In this document: positions 31,843 through 44,500 of the stretch, piece by piece | Layout: each line of letters opens with the position of its first letter | Numbering within the stretch: position 1 is the stretch's first letter | Source: Tubiluchus corallicola | Taxonomy: Eukaryota; Priapulida; Priapulimorpha; Priapulimorphida; Tubiluchidae | Length of the DNA: 60,000 nt | NCBI GenBank assembly: GCA_030141605.1 | Contig: JAQGDQ010000022.1 | Span: 560,001-620,000, forward strand | Direction: 5' to 3' | Notes under the pieces: generated by a model | What the model saw: the letters and a program-made list of their open reading frames with translations, nothing else | Told to the model about the DNA's origin: nothing | Database searches by the model: none | Program-made: the position numbers and the translations under genes

Positions 31843-33398
31843 TCTGGCTAGAAAATTACAATTGTAGCAGCGCACGTTGGCCCAACATGCATGTCTGCAT
31901 GTTTTGGACTTGATGCACATTGTTTTATGGGATCAATAAAATTAGTCCCAACAATGACTTTTTTGAAGTTGGTGAATGGTGCCCATTTGCCCTGCATTTT
32001 AGAACTCATACTCATTATATGCAGGTGAAGAGCAATCACAGGCGGAAAAATTCCCTCATACTAATCAAGATCTCGTAATATCGGAGCTCGCTCTAAGCAA
32101 AACATAAATACATTATTTAAGCCTAAGATTTGACAGGACTTTGGAATTTGCTCGCAATAACCAGAGGCTCATTATAACAGGCCTCGTCGTAAGTGGATTA
32201 CACTGTATCTTCAAAATGTTCAAGAAAACTGCAGAATTGTCTTGCATGTCTTACTAGCAATGTGCATTTGGAACACGATTGTAAAATTAATTATATATTA
32301 GATAACAAATATTCATAGTAAACAATAAATTACCTGCTATTGAGGATATGATACAGCTTTCACGTTTTTTTCTTGCCTATTTATCTCCGTTGCTCGAAAG
32401 AATGAAAAACTTAGCATCTAAGAAGTTAATAATGTGCAATGTTGCACTGTTGCTTCTGTAAAAATGAAAATATTATATTTGAGTAATTGGACACTCAATT
32501 CAGCTTTAATTACAACTGCAGTGTCACACCAGTGTTAATTTAGATTTTTTTAAAGAATTCATTTTCTTCCTCTATAATCCAAGATAAGCAGTTGAGCATT
32601 CACTTCTTTTTGCTGCTGCTCTTACCCATAGGCTGAACTTTGTCTACAGTCTGCTAATTTTATTAACATACATGAAATCTTCACACTTATTCAGTGTTAT
32701 ATAAATTTTCCAGATAACTTCCTAACTATTTGAATTAGTTTGGGATGAATTTAAATTGTATCCAGTAAGACTGGTTTGCTGCTTTTACTTGGTAACTTTC
32801 ATGCAGATTGTGAGAATCGTCACATTTTCGTGGCCACCATCTAATTTGCAAGTGTACTGAAAATATGCTAAAATAGTTTTTTCTCACTAGATATATTTCG
32901 AGCTCAATGACTGGTTTAGTCTCCTTAGTCTCATTGTATTGTTCTGTAGACGTTTACACCCAACCTATTCTGTTGGAAAACATTAAATTTGGGCTACTAC
33001 CATCATTAGCATCATCATCAGATTCACCAACTTCATCGTCACTACCTTCATTCTTATAGTGATAATCATCATTTTCATCATCATCAGTAACAGCTTATAA
33101 TGATGACTAATACTGTATCAACAATTTAAACATTTGAAGCAAAATATCAAACAGCAACATCAATAAAAACTACTGAAATGGCAAGAGCATTGCCAAGAAC
33201 AGCACAAGCAATATCAGACATACATTACTATTGCAATCCATTGTAGTTGTTTTGCACTTTGCTTGTCATTGGGATTAAATTGAAATAATTGTAGTTAGTA
33301 CATGCCGATTCTGCTAGTTTCTTGTTTACTATAGGCTGGTTTACTTTACTTATTTATTGATAATAACAGCTTCGCAATTTTCCTGATAGTAAAATGAT

Positions 33399-33566
33399 TT
33401 TTAGAAGCAGTTTGTACCAACTTGAAATCCAATTTTTTTCTCTTTATAAAAAGTGGCTATAGAGCTCCTTCCTAGATCATCACGTATTGCCTCAGGAACA
33501 TCATTTTGGTCGAATTGAAAAGGAAAGAGGAAAACATCAGTCATGAGGTAAATGAGGGCCTTTTAG
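33399..33566. other. Segment open on both strands, possible exon
   Basis: On the minus strand a 54-codon frame includes MTDVFLFPFQFDQNDVPEAI, then RDDLGRSSIATFYKEKK, and ends GFQVGTNCF. On the plus strand a frame after an AG at 33461-33462 reads SSFLDHHVLPQEHHFGRIEK and stops at 33544-33546. Either could be a terminal exon, but at most one is likely. No partner exon or family was recognised. Confidence 0.25.
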
Positions 33567-34980
33567 GCTCTCACAAAACCCTAGAGGCCTGTAACACGTG
33601 TGTTAATGTCACATAGATTTCTGTTTGACGCCAGTCACCTTACTCGTTGTTCTTTCAAACTAGCTTTGTGATAGTATTATAAGTTCTGTGTGAAATGGGG
33701 AAGAATATTTACAACAAAGGCTTTTTGCTTCCTGTTCATCTGTGTGTTCCTGTTTCAAGAACTCAGCTGTCACAGACTAACTTGTCAATGATGTTAAAAG
33801 CTTATTTAAATGCAGTTAATTTTTTTGCAGTGCTTTAGTGACATCGTGACAGACATGAAGTATTTATGAAGTATGTCAGTGAATACGGTAAGCATCTGTG
33901 CAAATTCCATCTGAGTTATGGGTTTCCTCTAAACTAGATGTGAATCAAAACTTTTATTTAAAGGAAAAGCCATGGCTCTTGGGAATTTGAGCTTATTTTA
34001 ATATTTGAAAAAATACTAGATAATAAAATTGTGATGGGTGCTTCATGTAATTAGTAAAGTCAATTCAATTTAAAGTCACGATCACTTCATCTTGGGCAAC
34101 CTTACTTTGATTGAAAAATGGCATCATTCAGTGCAATATGAACACCTATCCTAGCAGGTGCTTCTGCGGACATTTTTTGCATCTACAGTCACACAAATAT
34201 GAACTAATTACGATCCTAAACATTAAAATGAGCTTATTAATACTATTTTTTGCTCTTTGACAAATCTTGTTGCCCACTATGTAATGAAAAACATTTACCA
34301 ATTATGGTACAATAACTTCGATGCTCAACTAGTAACCGGGGCATAGTAACGTAATATTTTAATATAAACTAAAACTCAGCTCTCTAAGCTTTGTAACACA
34401 CATGGCACTTACTATATGCTCTCAGTATTACATGAAAGTCAACATACATCTGCTATTTGATTATGTGCAGGTCTTACCCATTTTGAGGTATAATGCTATG
34501 GATTAAAGCCATGTGAGCACTTTAAAGTTGTTGTTAACTGATCCGATGTCTAATTTTTGCATAAACAGCATAAAAGACAAAGATTTAATCAGCTGGAATA
34601 GTGGAACTATAGAAGTTTTGTTATGTGTGCCTTCATTCTGTCCACCAGTTTATGTCATTTTTTTTCAATTATGTATGCATTGAGGTTCATTTGGTTAAGA
34701 GAGACGAATTATCTAACTTTTGTAGTTTTATGTGAGTACAATTTGTGGTAATTTCAATATTTTTAGTTGTACATTAAAATACAGTGAATGTTGATCGAGG
34801 GTTGGTTTTTCCTTTAAAATAAGCCGTTCGATAGTAGCAATAAGTTAAAACTTTAAGAAACATGCATAAAATAAATAACATTAATATTTATATCAATGGA
34901 ATTTAAGTTAAAATTACATTTTAACAACTAAATTATGACTGTTTTTAAATGGTCCCTAAAAGTAAGAAAAGGCATATACT

Positions 34981-35250
34981 TACCGTTGGTGGTTGTTGAA
35001 TATGGCAGCCAGTCCAAAGGCTCTGGGTTCGAATCCTACTTATGTCAAGTTTTTCAGCCATTTGGCACTTGAACGGTGCTTTCTGGCTGCCTTCTAGGCC
35101 TACTTAGCCTTAAATGATCATGCGGTCATGTACTGGGGGAAGAAAAGTGGTTGAGTGACAACCTGGGTAGTTGGCATTCTCCTTCCCTTGTACCATTGCT
35201 TTGTAAATAGATGCCGTAACCATCTGTTCTTCTTTAAATGGCAGTACTCC
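34981..35250 (+). repeat. tRNA-derived SINE copy
   Basis: It has GTGGTTGTTGAATATGG (A-box-like) and, about 30 bases later, GGGTTCGAATCC, a perfect B box. These are followed by a non-tRNA body. The head aligns with the copy at 49180 over A box, spacer and B box. Confidence 0.7.
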
Positions 35251-36551
35251 TTAACGTGAGTTGATTTATCATCATAGTCGAAGCATGCTTGATGGAATTT
35301 AGCTGCCTTGTATTTTTTGTAGTTATGTACCAGTTGGACCTTTGTGTAATGCTATAGGTCATCCACTGTTGCTACACTGGAACATTTTAAACTTTACCTA
35401 ATTAGTTTGTTAAATAGACATGTAGCTACAATGTGAAATTGATTTGTGGTGACTGAAGATTAATACTAAAAAGTTACCTATGGTAGTACAGTTCTTCCTT
35501 AAGAAATTAGTCACTTTTCAATGTTTGTAATTAACTGTGTTAAAAGTGAAAATCTTTCATTGTTATCTTTTAAAAATTATATCTTGCTAGATTTGCATCA
35601 GCAAGATTACTACGTTCTTAGACATGATTAAGGCAAAAATTAAACTAAATTGTTGAATGTGTAAAAAATGCATGCAACATTTTTGTTCATTAACTAAAGT
35701 GTATGATATTTTTGTCTAATTTGTGATTTGTTCTGTTTCTTTTTTACTCAATACTTGTTATAAGTTGTTTTTCCAGACGGACTCATTATTGAATTAAATT
35801 GTTCCTACATAATATGTAAAATGGAACAAATAGTAAATGACAACAATACTAATATCAAATGTTGATTATTGGCTTTCTGCTAATCATATTACGAAATAGA
35901 TAGCATTTTCATTTACTGCAGATTATAATGCTTGTCATTATTTAGAAGCCATTAATATGGGTACTTACCAGTTAGTAATTGATGGCTTCACATTGCATGT
36001 TTGATTTTCTTTAGTTTGAGAACAATTTCAACTAATCCAGATGGTTATATGGACATTCAGACTAACGTAATGCATTTTAATTCTCCTTGGTTTTATACTA
36101 TGGGTTTGCATTAGTAGTTTGTTATGTTGCTTTGCTATTAGTGGGTTAGTTTCTAATTAGTTTGTTCCTGCGTTTTTTGTGGTGATATATACTTTTCGAA
36201 TTTAGTAGTTTGGAATTTTATTTATTTTTCCAATTCAACTTGGTGAAAATTTCAGCTGTTTTTATCTTTTGCATGTTCACTTGAACCTGTAAAATTTCAT
36301 GTGATTTACATTATGAATTGACATTTTTCAATTTTCGTGACTCCACCTTTAGGAGCAATCAGAGAATTAACAACTCATTTTTGCTCTTATTTTTTGACTG
36401 TGTAAAAGGGTATTTAAATTTTGATCTTTTATATTTTTGTAAACCTTTAAAAATCTTGTAACCTTTTTTTATTATTTTTAAAGTTTCATATTGTGATTCT
36501 AGGTTTGCAAAATTCACGACTTTATACTTGTGTGTGATGCGATGATTTTTC

Positions 36552-36571
36552 GCTTTGCTTTGCTTTGCTTT
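36552..36571. repeat. GCTTT pentamer microsatellite
   Basis: Four tandem GCTTT units in T-rich sequence upstream of STARD3. Confidence 0.8.
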
Positions 36572-37223
36572 ACTGTTTTCTTTTTTGTAATTATTACAAG
36601 TTTAACTTACACATCTTCAACACTTATTTTTAAAGTCATAAATCTTTTAAATTACCAGCTATTCACTATAAGTGTATTAGTTTTGCTGATATCCTGTTGA
36701 TAATGCAAAGCACTTTTTTGTTTTAAGCATTTGCTAATACATTTTGTAAATAGCAGATAAATCCTGGAAACTCTCTTAAAGTATCGCCCAGGGTTATAAA
36801 TTTTCTTCTAGATGCTACGTGTAACATATAACACAGTTTACTGTAAATACCATTCACTAAATTATGACATGCCTAGATGCAATATACAATATGAATTATT
36901 GTCTCGTGCTGTGGGTGTCAAAGTGCACATCACTGTGTACCTAAGAAGATCTGTATGCTTAGTCTTTTTTTGCCATGTTTATCTATGAAACATTTTTGAC
37001 ACCGAAATATGAAATGGAACGAGTAATATAGTAAAATTTTAATGTTTGTATAATTTTGATTTTATGTGAGCCAGTTGTATTTGCTTGCACGTGTAATGTG
37101 TAAGTCTAACAAGTGTCTGGAATCGAGTTAATGTGCTACTTAATTTTATTGTGCAAATAGGCTGTTGCTGGTGTGTCTGTGAGTGCTAGTTTTGTGTTAT
37201 TATAAGTCTAGTATTTGTTTCAG

Positions 37224-37299
37224 CATAGTGGTGATGTAGAAAGCAGGGAAGTTCTTGCACATGAAGCAGCAAGAAGGCTTTATAATCAACTAAATCCTG
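37224..37299 (+). CDS. STARD3: Candidate upstream exon of STARD3
   Basis: Bounded by a good acceptor (TTTGTTTCAG) and donor (CTG|GTAAGA). The phase-0 frame encodes HSGDVESREVLAHEAARRLY and NQLNP, leaving one base that joins in phase to exon 38506. There is no ATG in this frame. It is therefore either part of a longer N-terminus starting upstream (for example at 27491) or a 5' UTR exon. The peptide resembles no known STARD3 segment. Confidence 0.5.
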
Positions 37300-38204
37300 G
37301 TAAGATTTTTTTCTACTGGAAATCTTGAAGTGATTATTGTTTCGAATGGCCAAACATCAAAAGCTTTTATATTGCAAACTTACTTTTAAAAATTTGAATT
37401 TTAGTAGAAAGCAAAATTCATTTCCATTGTTTAACAAGCATTTCACTCCTCGTAGAGCATTCTCAATGTAAATGATTATTAATATCCTAAAACAGACTGT
37501 AAAAAATGTTTAATATTAAGATACTAATTATTATTTACATTTATGATACGAGAAGCGAGAACATCTGGTAAATAAAGGGTTCTTAGTTATCATGACAGAA
37601 AAAATGCAATTACATAATTTGGCAGGGTGCGAGAAACAAATGTGAGATTTCATGTAGGGTATGCTATTAATGTTGTAACATTATTTATCTATTTACGTGT
37701 AGGCAATATATTGTAAAAAACAATGAATTAAACTTCTGGTATGCAGATGTAATTAGCAATTACTGTTAATTATTTATTAATTAGCTGTAAATGTAGCTTG
37801 TTGTTCTAGCTACTTAGAAAAAGCCAGAGATTTATTATAGCTGACACACAAGAGACCAAGAAAACAAAAAAGCAATAAAATGTTTGTTAAAAATTTAAAA
37901 TGTGTCTTTTGACTTTAAAGTCAGGTTTTTCAGGTCATCAACTGACACCGTAAAAGGGGAGCAAGCCGATGCAAATTTAAATCACCTGTTGTTGGGGGTG
38001 ATGATTTTTACTAAATATGTTTGTCTGTTTAGAGGTGCTAAGTAGTTAATTTTCTCCTGCAAAATTTCTCAGTAGCTCATATAGGTACTTCATTTGTGTG
38101 TCTGATCCTAATGACTCCATTCCTTTTGGAAAAAATATTGCTGTGTTGCTGTTATTCAGACCAGTTAGAAGACACCATTGTGTATGCTGTACTAGGGGAA
38201 TAGC

Positions 38205-38425
38205 GGATTAAATATGAGGGTGATTAGTCATCATAGTTAAGTAATGTTGAGCCTGGTCAGTAATATGGGGTGACTGCTACTTAGGTGTTTCTGAACGATT
38301 TTGTTTGCCATCTGTGTATAGAGGTCAGAGGATTATTGTTAAAATCTGCTAGGTTCTGGTTCAGCCACAGTCATTAATATTAAGTAGGCTCTTGAATGCA
38401 GGATGTGGAATTTTATAAAGATACG
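38205..38425 (+). repeat. Dispersed repeat, copy 2
   Basis: Partner of 23461-23725, with shared blocks in the same order and orientation. It lies just upstream of the first certain STARD3 exon. Confidence 0.5.
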
Positions 38426-38519
38426 AAACTGAAAGTTACGCTTCTACAGTTGTTTTGTGTTTTACGACTTGCTACTTATTTCATGTATTTCTGTTTTTTT
38501 TTCAGGTTCTTCCACAGTA

Positions 38520-41500
38520 ATGTCAGCTCCAGTGGGCGGTAGCGACTCGATTTTGGAGGCAGACTACAAGAAAATGTCGCCGGTCCGTCGAACATTCTGT
38601 CTCGTTGCTTTGTTTGATTTGGCTTTTATTTTCTTGCTCTGGATTATATATTCACAGGTGCGGCACTTTGCTAATAAAACACAGGTGTTATAAATTTATC
38701 AGTGGTGGTTTAGTGCTCAGGTAAAAGAAACTGAATATTAAAAGAATTTTTCTGACTTTAACAAGCAGCATGTCAATCCAAATTCACAGTGCATTGCTTA
38801 GGCTGGCTCAGGTTTTTGTGATGTTTTTAGTTCTGTAAGTTGTAACTTAGGTTCACTTTTAAACCAATGTTTATGTTGCTGTTGTTGCATTCCTTTGAAA
38901 AAGTTGGATAAATGTCCAGGGCATAATAATTGCAACACAAATAAAAAATGTTTTTCCATTTAGACCTGTATTTGTCTAAGTTACAGTGAGTAATTGTTTT
39001 ATTATATTATCGTATGTGTCAAATGTTCCAGTGTTGCATGGGATCGTTTTATTTTTTGTCAAAACACGAAAGTTCGTTATATCACTAGATGGTTTCGCAT
39101 TTTTGGTTTTTTTCCTTATATTTCAGTTATCAGGTATGTCAGTGAAGCAGATCTTTGTTGACCAAGTGTTACACTATAGTATACGATCGTCAATGTTTGA
39201 TTCCGTGGTAAGTTACTTCAGTGAATTTTATTTTTTGACTGGGTGCAGATTGGTGTAGCTAGAGTTTGAGGCAACTTTAGGCTGTGCCTCCTTCATCCTG
39301 CAACATCCTTATGATAGCCTTAGAATTAGCTTCTTGTTTAATTTTCAGTTTAAATATTTATAAGATGCGGCAGAAAAAAATGAAACGACAACAAGACATG
39401 TCTAAGTAGTTCATGCACTTTATGATTATATCTCCTTCGGTAGTAGTGCCTCAGATTTAAGATGCTTGAAACATCAAAAAAAATGATATTTTTAATTTGT
39501 TAACATTCAACAAACATGTACGCATATTTTGTTTTTATTTTGAATAAGTTTAGTAGCCTAATGATAGAATAAAATCAAACTGCATGACGATAAAAGTTAT
39601 TTTAAAACTGCTCCGTTTCGTAACTTACAATATTACATGCGTGATATACTGAGCACATAAAACAAAAAATGGAACTGATGTATGAGAACACCTAAAAATG
39701 TTATGGAGCTCAGAAACTGATCCAGTTTCAGCAGTAATAGTAGGCCCAGAAATTACTTCAACTTTACCAGTAGCATTTTCCTGGTAACTAAGGTATTTTA
39801 ACAGTGCCCCTTCACTCTTTTTTAATGATTTTTTTCTCTAGCTCTTCTAAAATCAACACTACTCTCTTTTATTTGCTTCATGTGTAGAGAACTTGGTAGA
39901 ATAATAAAGCATTAAAAGCACTAGTAAAAATTTATTTGCTTGCCAATAAATAAATTCACCTGGCACGCTTCAAAAAGCAAAAGCAATGTTCCTTCGTGGC
40001 TTTTTCAAATTTTAACAGAGCAAAGATTAAATGAATGTGATTTTGCTGAGCATCATTTAATACAAGTGTGAGTTGCACAGAAACTTTGAAAGTAGACAGT
40101 GAAAGACTATGTAAATATCACAAAGCCATTAATTTTCTAATTATCAATGACACGTTATCATCTTCCTTTGCCGAAAAAGGGCTGTAAGCAGTGGTATTCG
40201 TGGGCAATTGAATTATGTCAAGCGTTTGTCTTCCTACTGTTCCGATAGAATAAATTTTTTCAGTGCATTTGATCAAAGTGCCGCTTGGGACGGCCTGCAC
40301 CCCTGTGCATTTGATCAGTGCCGCACGGGGTGGTCCGCCATTTCCCTGCTCCCCCTCAGCTACGCCACTGTGAGTCCACTTAATTCACTTAATGTTTTAG
40401 TATGCTGTGTTGATTTTTTTTGCCATTTTTCTGTTTGCTCGCATTTGTAAAAATACTTGGTCCCAACTTTTGTTGTGTCTGGGTTTTTTATGCATTTGCT
40501 TTGTTATGTAATTTTTCGTATAAATACTGTTTAAAAAAGAAGTAAACATTTTTTTATTTAAAAAATATATAATTCTTTTCTACAGTTTAAACGGTAGAGT
40601 ACTATCAACGGCAAGGTGCTATTTTGACAAAATCTCTTGCTCGTTCTTTCAATAGTTGGTTTTGTATTTGTACATTGAAAACATTCTTAGCTACGAAAAA
40701 AGCTGTAGAGTAAGAGTGTCTTTTTTAGCAGCATTGTTTTGTTTTATTCTAGATGTTGGCTGCTGGTCGGTTTATCTTGTTAGAACTTGGTTATGCCTTA
40801 TTCAGATTAAAGCATTGGTGGGTCGTTGCTGTAAGTATTTATCGAAGGGTATATTGTCACGTTTTGAGGACAGAATAATAGAACATATTTATGGAGTTAA
40901 AGTAAGAAACCAACTAATAAATAACCACTGTAACTAATAATTACAAATATGTCGTGGAGAATTATATTTAGCAAAGCTGTTCTTACAAACAAAATATATT
41001 TAGCACAGCTATTCTTACAAGCAATCAATTGTGACACAAATAGAGGAGGCCACTTGAGGGCACTTGAAACTGAGACTAAACTGCATATCTGTCTGAGATA
41101 TTATTTGTTATTATTTTTTTAATTATATAGTTACCGTTTATAACTTATTCAACTATCTTGATAAATTACAGTTTGGTGATGGGATATTTGATTATAATAT
41201 GTATTTACAGAGGTAATTGCAAAAATGCTTTCTTATTGCAGCTCACGACTTTCATTAGTTCTGGGTTTCTGCTTGCTAAAGTTTTTGTTTACGATGTAAG
41301 TATATTTTGTGTAGATTTGCTCTGTCAAAAGTTTAAAATATTGCAGGAATCACTGTTATATAATCATTTTTAATGTACCTAAGTTCCCAAAGCTTCTGAT
41401 GTTGTTTTTCATGAAGCTTTTTTGTGCGATTTCCTCAAACAATACCACCCAAGGTAAAGGTATGTAGCCAGAAAGTGAGAATATGTTTAAAAAATGAGAT

Positions 41501-44500
41501 TGTGTTTACCATCTTGTTGGTGACAGCAGGCTTCTGTTAAGATGACCACTACATGAATTTCCATAACAACCATAAAGTGAGAATATATCAATAAAATACG
41601 ATTCTTTGTAACCATCTTGCTAGTGATAGGAAGTATCTACTAATGTGACCACTACATAAATTTTCATAGCGGCATTACATAGTTGTCATGAAAAACCTCA
41701 CTTTAACGTGTTAACAAAAGCATTTCGCATTCGTATTTTAGCCTGCCAATGTTTTAAACTAGTTTGGAATGTGAAGCAGTCCCATACATTATTACATGTA
41801 AAATGTACTTTCTTACATTTTTAAGTGTGCAAATAGTTCACATTGTGTTTGTCATGTGAGGCACTTCCCATCAGTTCTTTGAAGTCTTTCATAGTTCTAC
41901 ATCATTTATTGTTGCCCTGGAATTTGTTTCTTTTCCCTAAAAATTTAGAATATGGAGTAATAGTATTGTGATGTCACAACAATAAAAACTTGCTAAAAAT
42001 TTATTGCATTAACAACAATGAGAATCAGAATGAGACTGACATTACATCAAAACAGATTCCTAGAGTTACTATGCAAGCAAGTAACCAAATAAAACTCAGC
42101 AACTATTGCAAAGAGAATGTGCATTTGCACTTTCAGGGATTAGATTGTTATGGTTACAATGGATAATGGATACAAACATAGGTGCAGCCTTTAACTAGCG
42201 TAATACGCATTTGTTTACAAAGTCATTTGATTCGCAGCAGTATTTTTGACGAATAAAAATATTGTGTGGGCTATTTTTCTGTTTTCTGGAATCACTTTAA
42301 AGGTCTTAATAAAAAGGAAGTACCGTATTTTCCCATGTATAAGAGACCCTTGTGTATAAGAGACCCCTTCAATTTTTAGGCAAAAATTCTGGAAAAAAGT
42401 TTTTTGGTAATGAATAACTTTATTCATCATAGAAATCATTAAATTCCTCATCACTCTCATCAACAGCTTCATAGTCGAACGCGACACGCCTTGCTTAGGC
42501 TGACTCATCTCGTTGACCTCTGCTGACGTATCAATGACGTCGACGGGCATGCAGAGAGCTTATGCAGATGCGTTGATTGGCTGCAGAACAATCGATTTCT
42601 CTCCAATACCAAAGAGACATTTAAAAAAATAATAACTTACCCGGTACATTAATTTTATCATTAGAATTTAGCCATGGAGAAGATTTATTGAAAGGAAACT
42701 ATAATTATTCGAAATAAAACAGTTGTAGAGCACTTATTTCTTTAAAATCATTAGTGTCACAATTTATGCATCTTATTGAAAAGACTTACTCCCATGTATA
42801 AGAGACCCCCTATTTTTAAAGTGAAAATTCTGAGCAAAAAAGGGTCTCTTATACATGGGAAGATACGGTAAGTAGTCTAACTGCAAAATGCAGTTTGTTG
42901 TGCTGAAACAGAATCTCCCACCTCACTGTGCATGGTGTTCTGCGAGCAAGTAGTGCTAAATACACTAGTATGTGCTAATGACAACCAAAATGAGTTTACT
43001 AATTGGTACATTTGTGGTTTTTAGTTTAGTTGTTTTTTCCCAGAGTTGTAACTACTTTTCATTGTTTTCTAAATCAAAATCAGGTAATTTACTAAGAGAG
43101 AAATTGACGAATTTTTTTATTTTTATAGTTTCATGAGGACAGTACGACTGCTTCAACACTGGATTATGTGCTTTTAACATGTGGTTTTATCATTTGTTGG
43201 CTCGAAGCCTGGTTTCTTGATTTTAAAGTTATTCCCGATGAGAAAAAGTAAGAAAAATATGTTATTATCAAAAACTATTTTAAAAACAGGTAAAAACAAC
43301 TTTAGTATAAAAAAAGTTGTACTGAACTTCCACAAAAGTTTCTTAATTATAAAATTTGGAGATATCATAGTTGTAAGTTTTTGTAGGAATCATATAGTAA
43401 CCGTTTATCACTATCTTAAGTAGTGATTTAAATACCCAAGGAACTTGTTGGTAAACGATGTTTTGACTTTTTGTCAGTATTTTTAATAAAATTTATTTTG
43501 CTGTGCCATATTTACTATTTATTGAAACTACTACTGATTTTGCCCATATGGTAAATCCGTATGGTTTTTTTGTTGAATTTCCACATAGTAACTTTTCCTG
43601 CAATTTTTATATTGCAGGTCAGAATTTTTAGTTTGGCAGCAGCAGGTGTACGCTTCACAAGTGTCATCAGAGAGGACACCACTGTTAAGAGGAGCCATTC
43701 CAAATTACACAAACTCTCATTCTGGGGAAACCGGGTCTAGCCATGGTGCATTTTACTCACCGTATGAAAGCAGTGGTATGTTGATCTGCATTTGAACCAA
43801 TGCAAGCACACATAACTTACGCTTTTACAGTTAAATAGCTAAAAACAGAAATGTATTGATTATTTATCATTGATAACTATGCACCATGTGTGCTTTACTG
43901 CAGTTTGTGACTTTCAGATTTAATCAAAGTTATTTAGCTATTAAAATAATTAATATGTGTCTACTAAAGGATTTTAGGCAGTTTCATTAATTTGCCAAAA
44001 TCTGTTTCCTCTTGCATAGTTATTCGTAGCATAATTCTTGGATATGTCCTATTCACAGAAAGTGTCCTTTTTGTGTCAATTTTTGAAAAACAACATTATT
44101 GCTCTTTGTAGGTTATTGACACAAGTCTTTATTAGAGCTTTTCTTTGCCCATTTGATATATATCTCATAAATCTCAGGAAGAAGGTCTGATCTAAGAAAA
44201 AAACGGTAACAGACACTCAAGTAATAACACATTTTCATTTTGATTTTCCAGCTTTTATGTATGGCTTACGGTCATTTATCTTCCGTAACAAGTAACAATG
44301 ATTAGCATATTTAGTTATTTAAATGTTTTAGGTAATTTAGCCTGTTGATTATTTAGCAGTTTCCCACACTGATGGACATCTATTTTATTTCAGAATCCGA
44401 ATGCGAATACACGGATGCAGCTGGTGATCAGCCTCCTCACAGTCATGCTCGTGAACGACATAGATCTGGGGTAAGTAATTATTATCATAATAATTAACAT

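Larger units (their letters stand above)
28620..32205. mobile_element. Outer pogo/Tigger-type DNA transposon, interrupted
   Basis: Terminal inverted repeats: left CAGTATAATCCACTTATAAC, right in reverse CAGTGTAATCCACTTACGAC, each flanked by TA (28618-28619, 32206-32207). Removing the insertion at 29191-31550 leaves about 1.2 kb, so it was already short or deleted. A CENP-B-type helix-turn-helix fragment is read on the minus strand near the right end. The terminal sequences differ from those of the inner element, so this is a separate lineage. Confidence 0.85.
32208..37223. other. Gene-poor AT-rich stretch, likely a large first intron or intergenic
   Basis: There is no open frame of 60 codons over roughly 6 kb. 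It contains an ATC/ATG-rich low-complexity patch (33000-33095), an exon-like segment at 33399-33566, a SINE copy (34981-35250) and a short GCTTT pentamer run (36552-36571). Otherwise I see nothing. Confidence 0.55.
38506..43247 (+). other. STARD3: STARD3 MENTAL domain exons
   Basis: Five exons encode the four-helix membrane domain that anchors STARD3 in endosomes and can bind cholesterol. The segments are SPVRRTFCLVALFDLAFIFL, then LAAGRFILLELGYALFRLKH ahead of WWVVA, then LTTFISSGFLLAKVFVYD, then YVLLTCGFIICWLEAWFLDF. The VRRTFCL start, LRLKHWW-like end of helix 2 and WLEAWFLDFKV end of helix 4 match the human protein closely. Confidence 0.93.
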
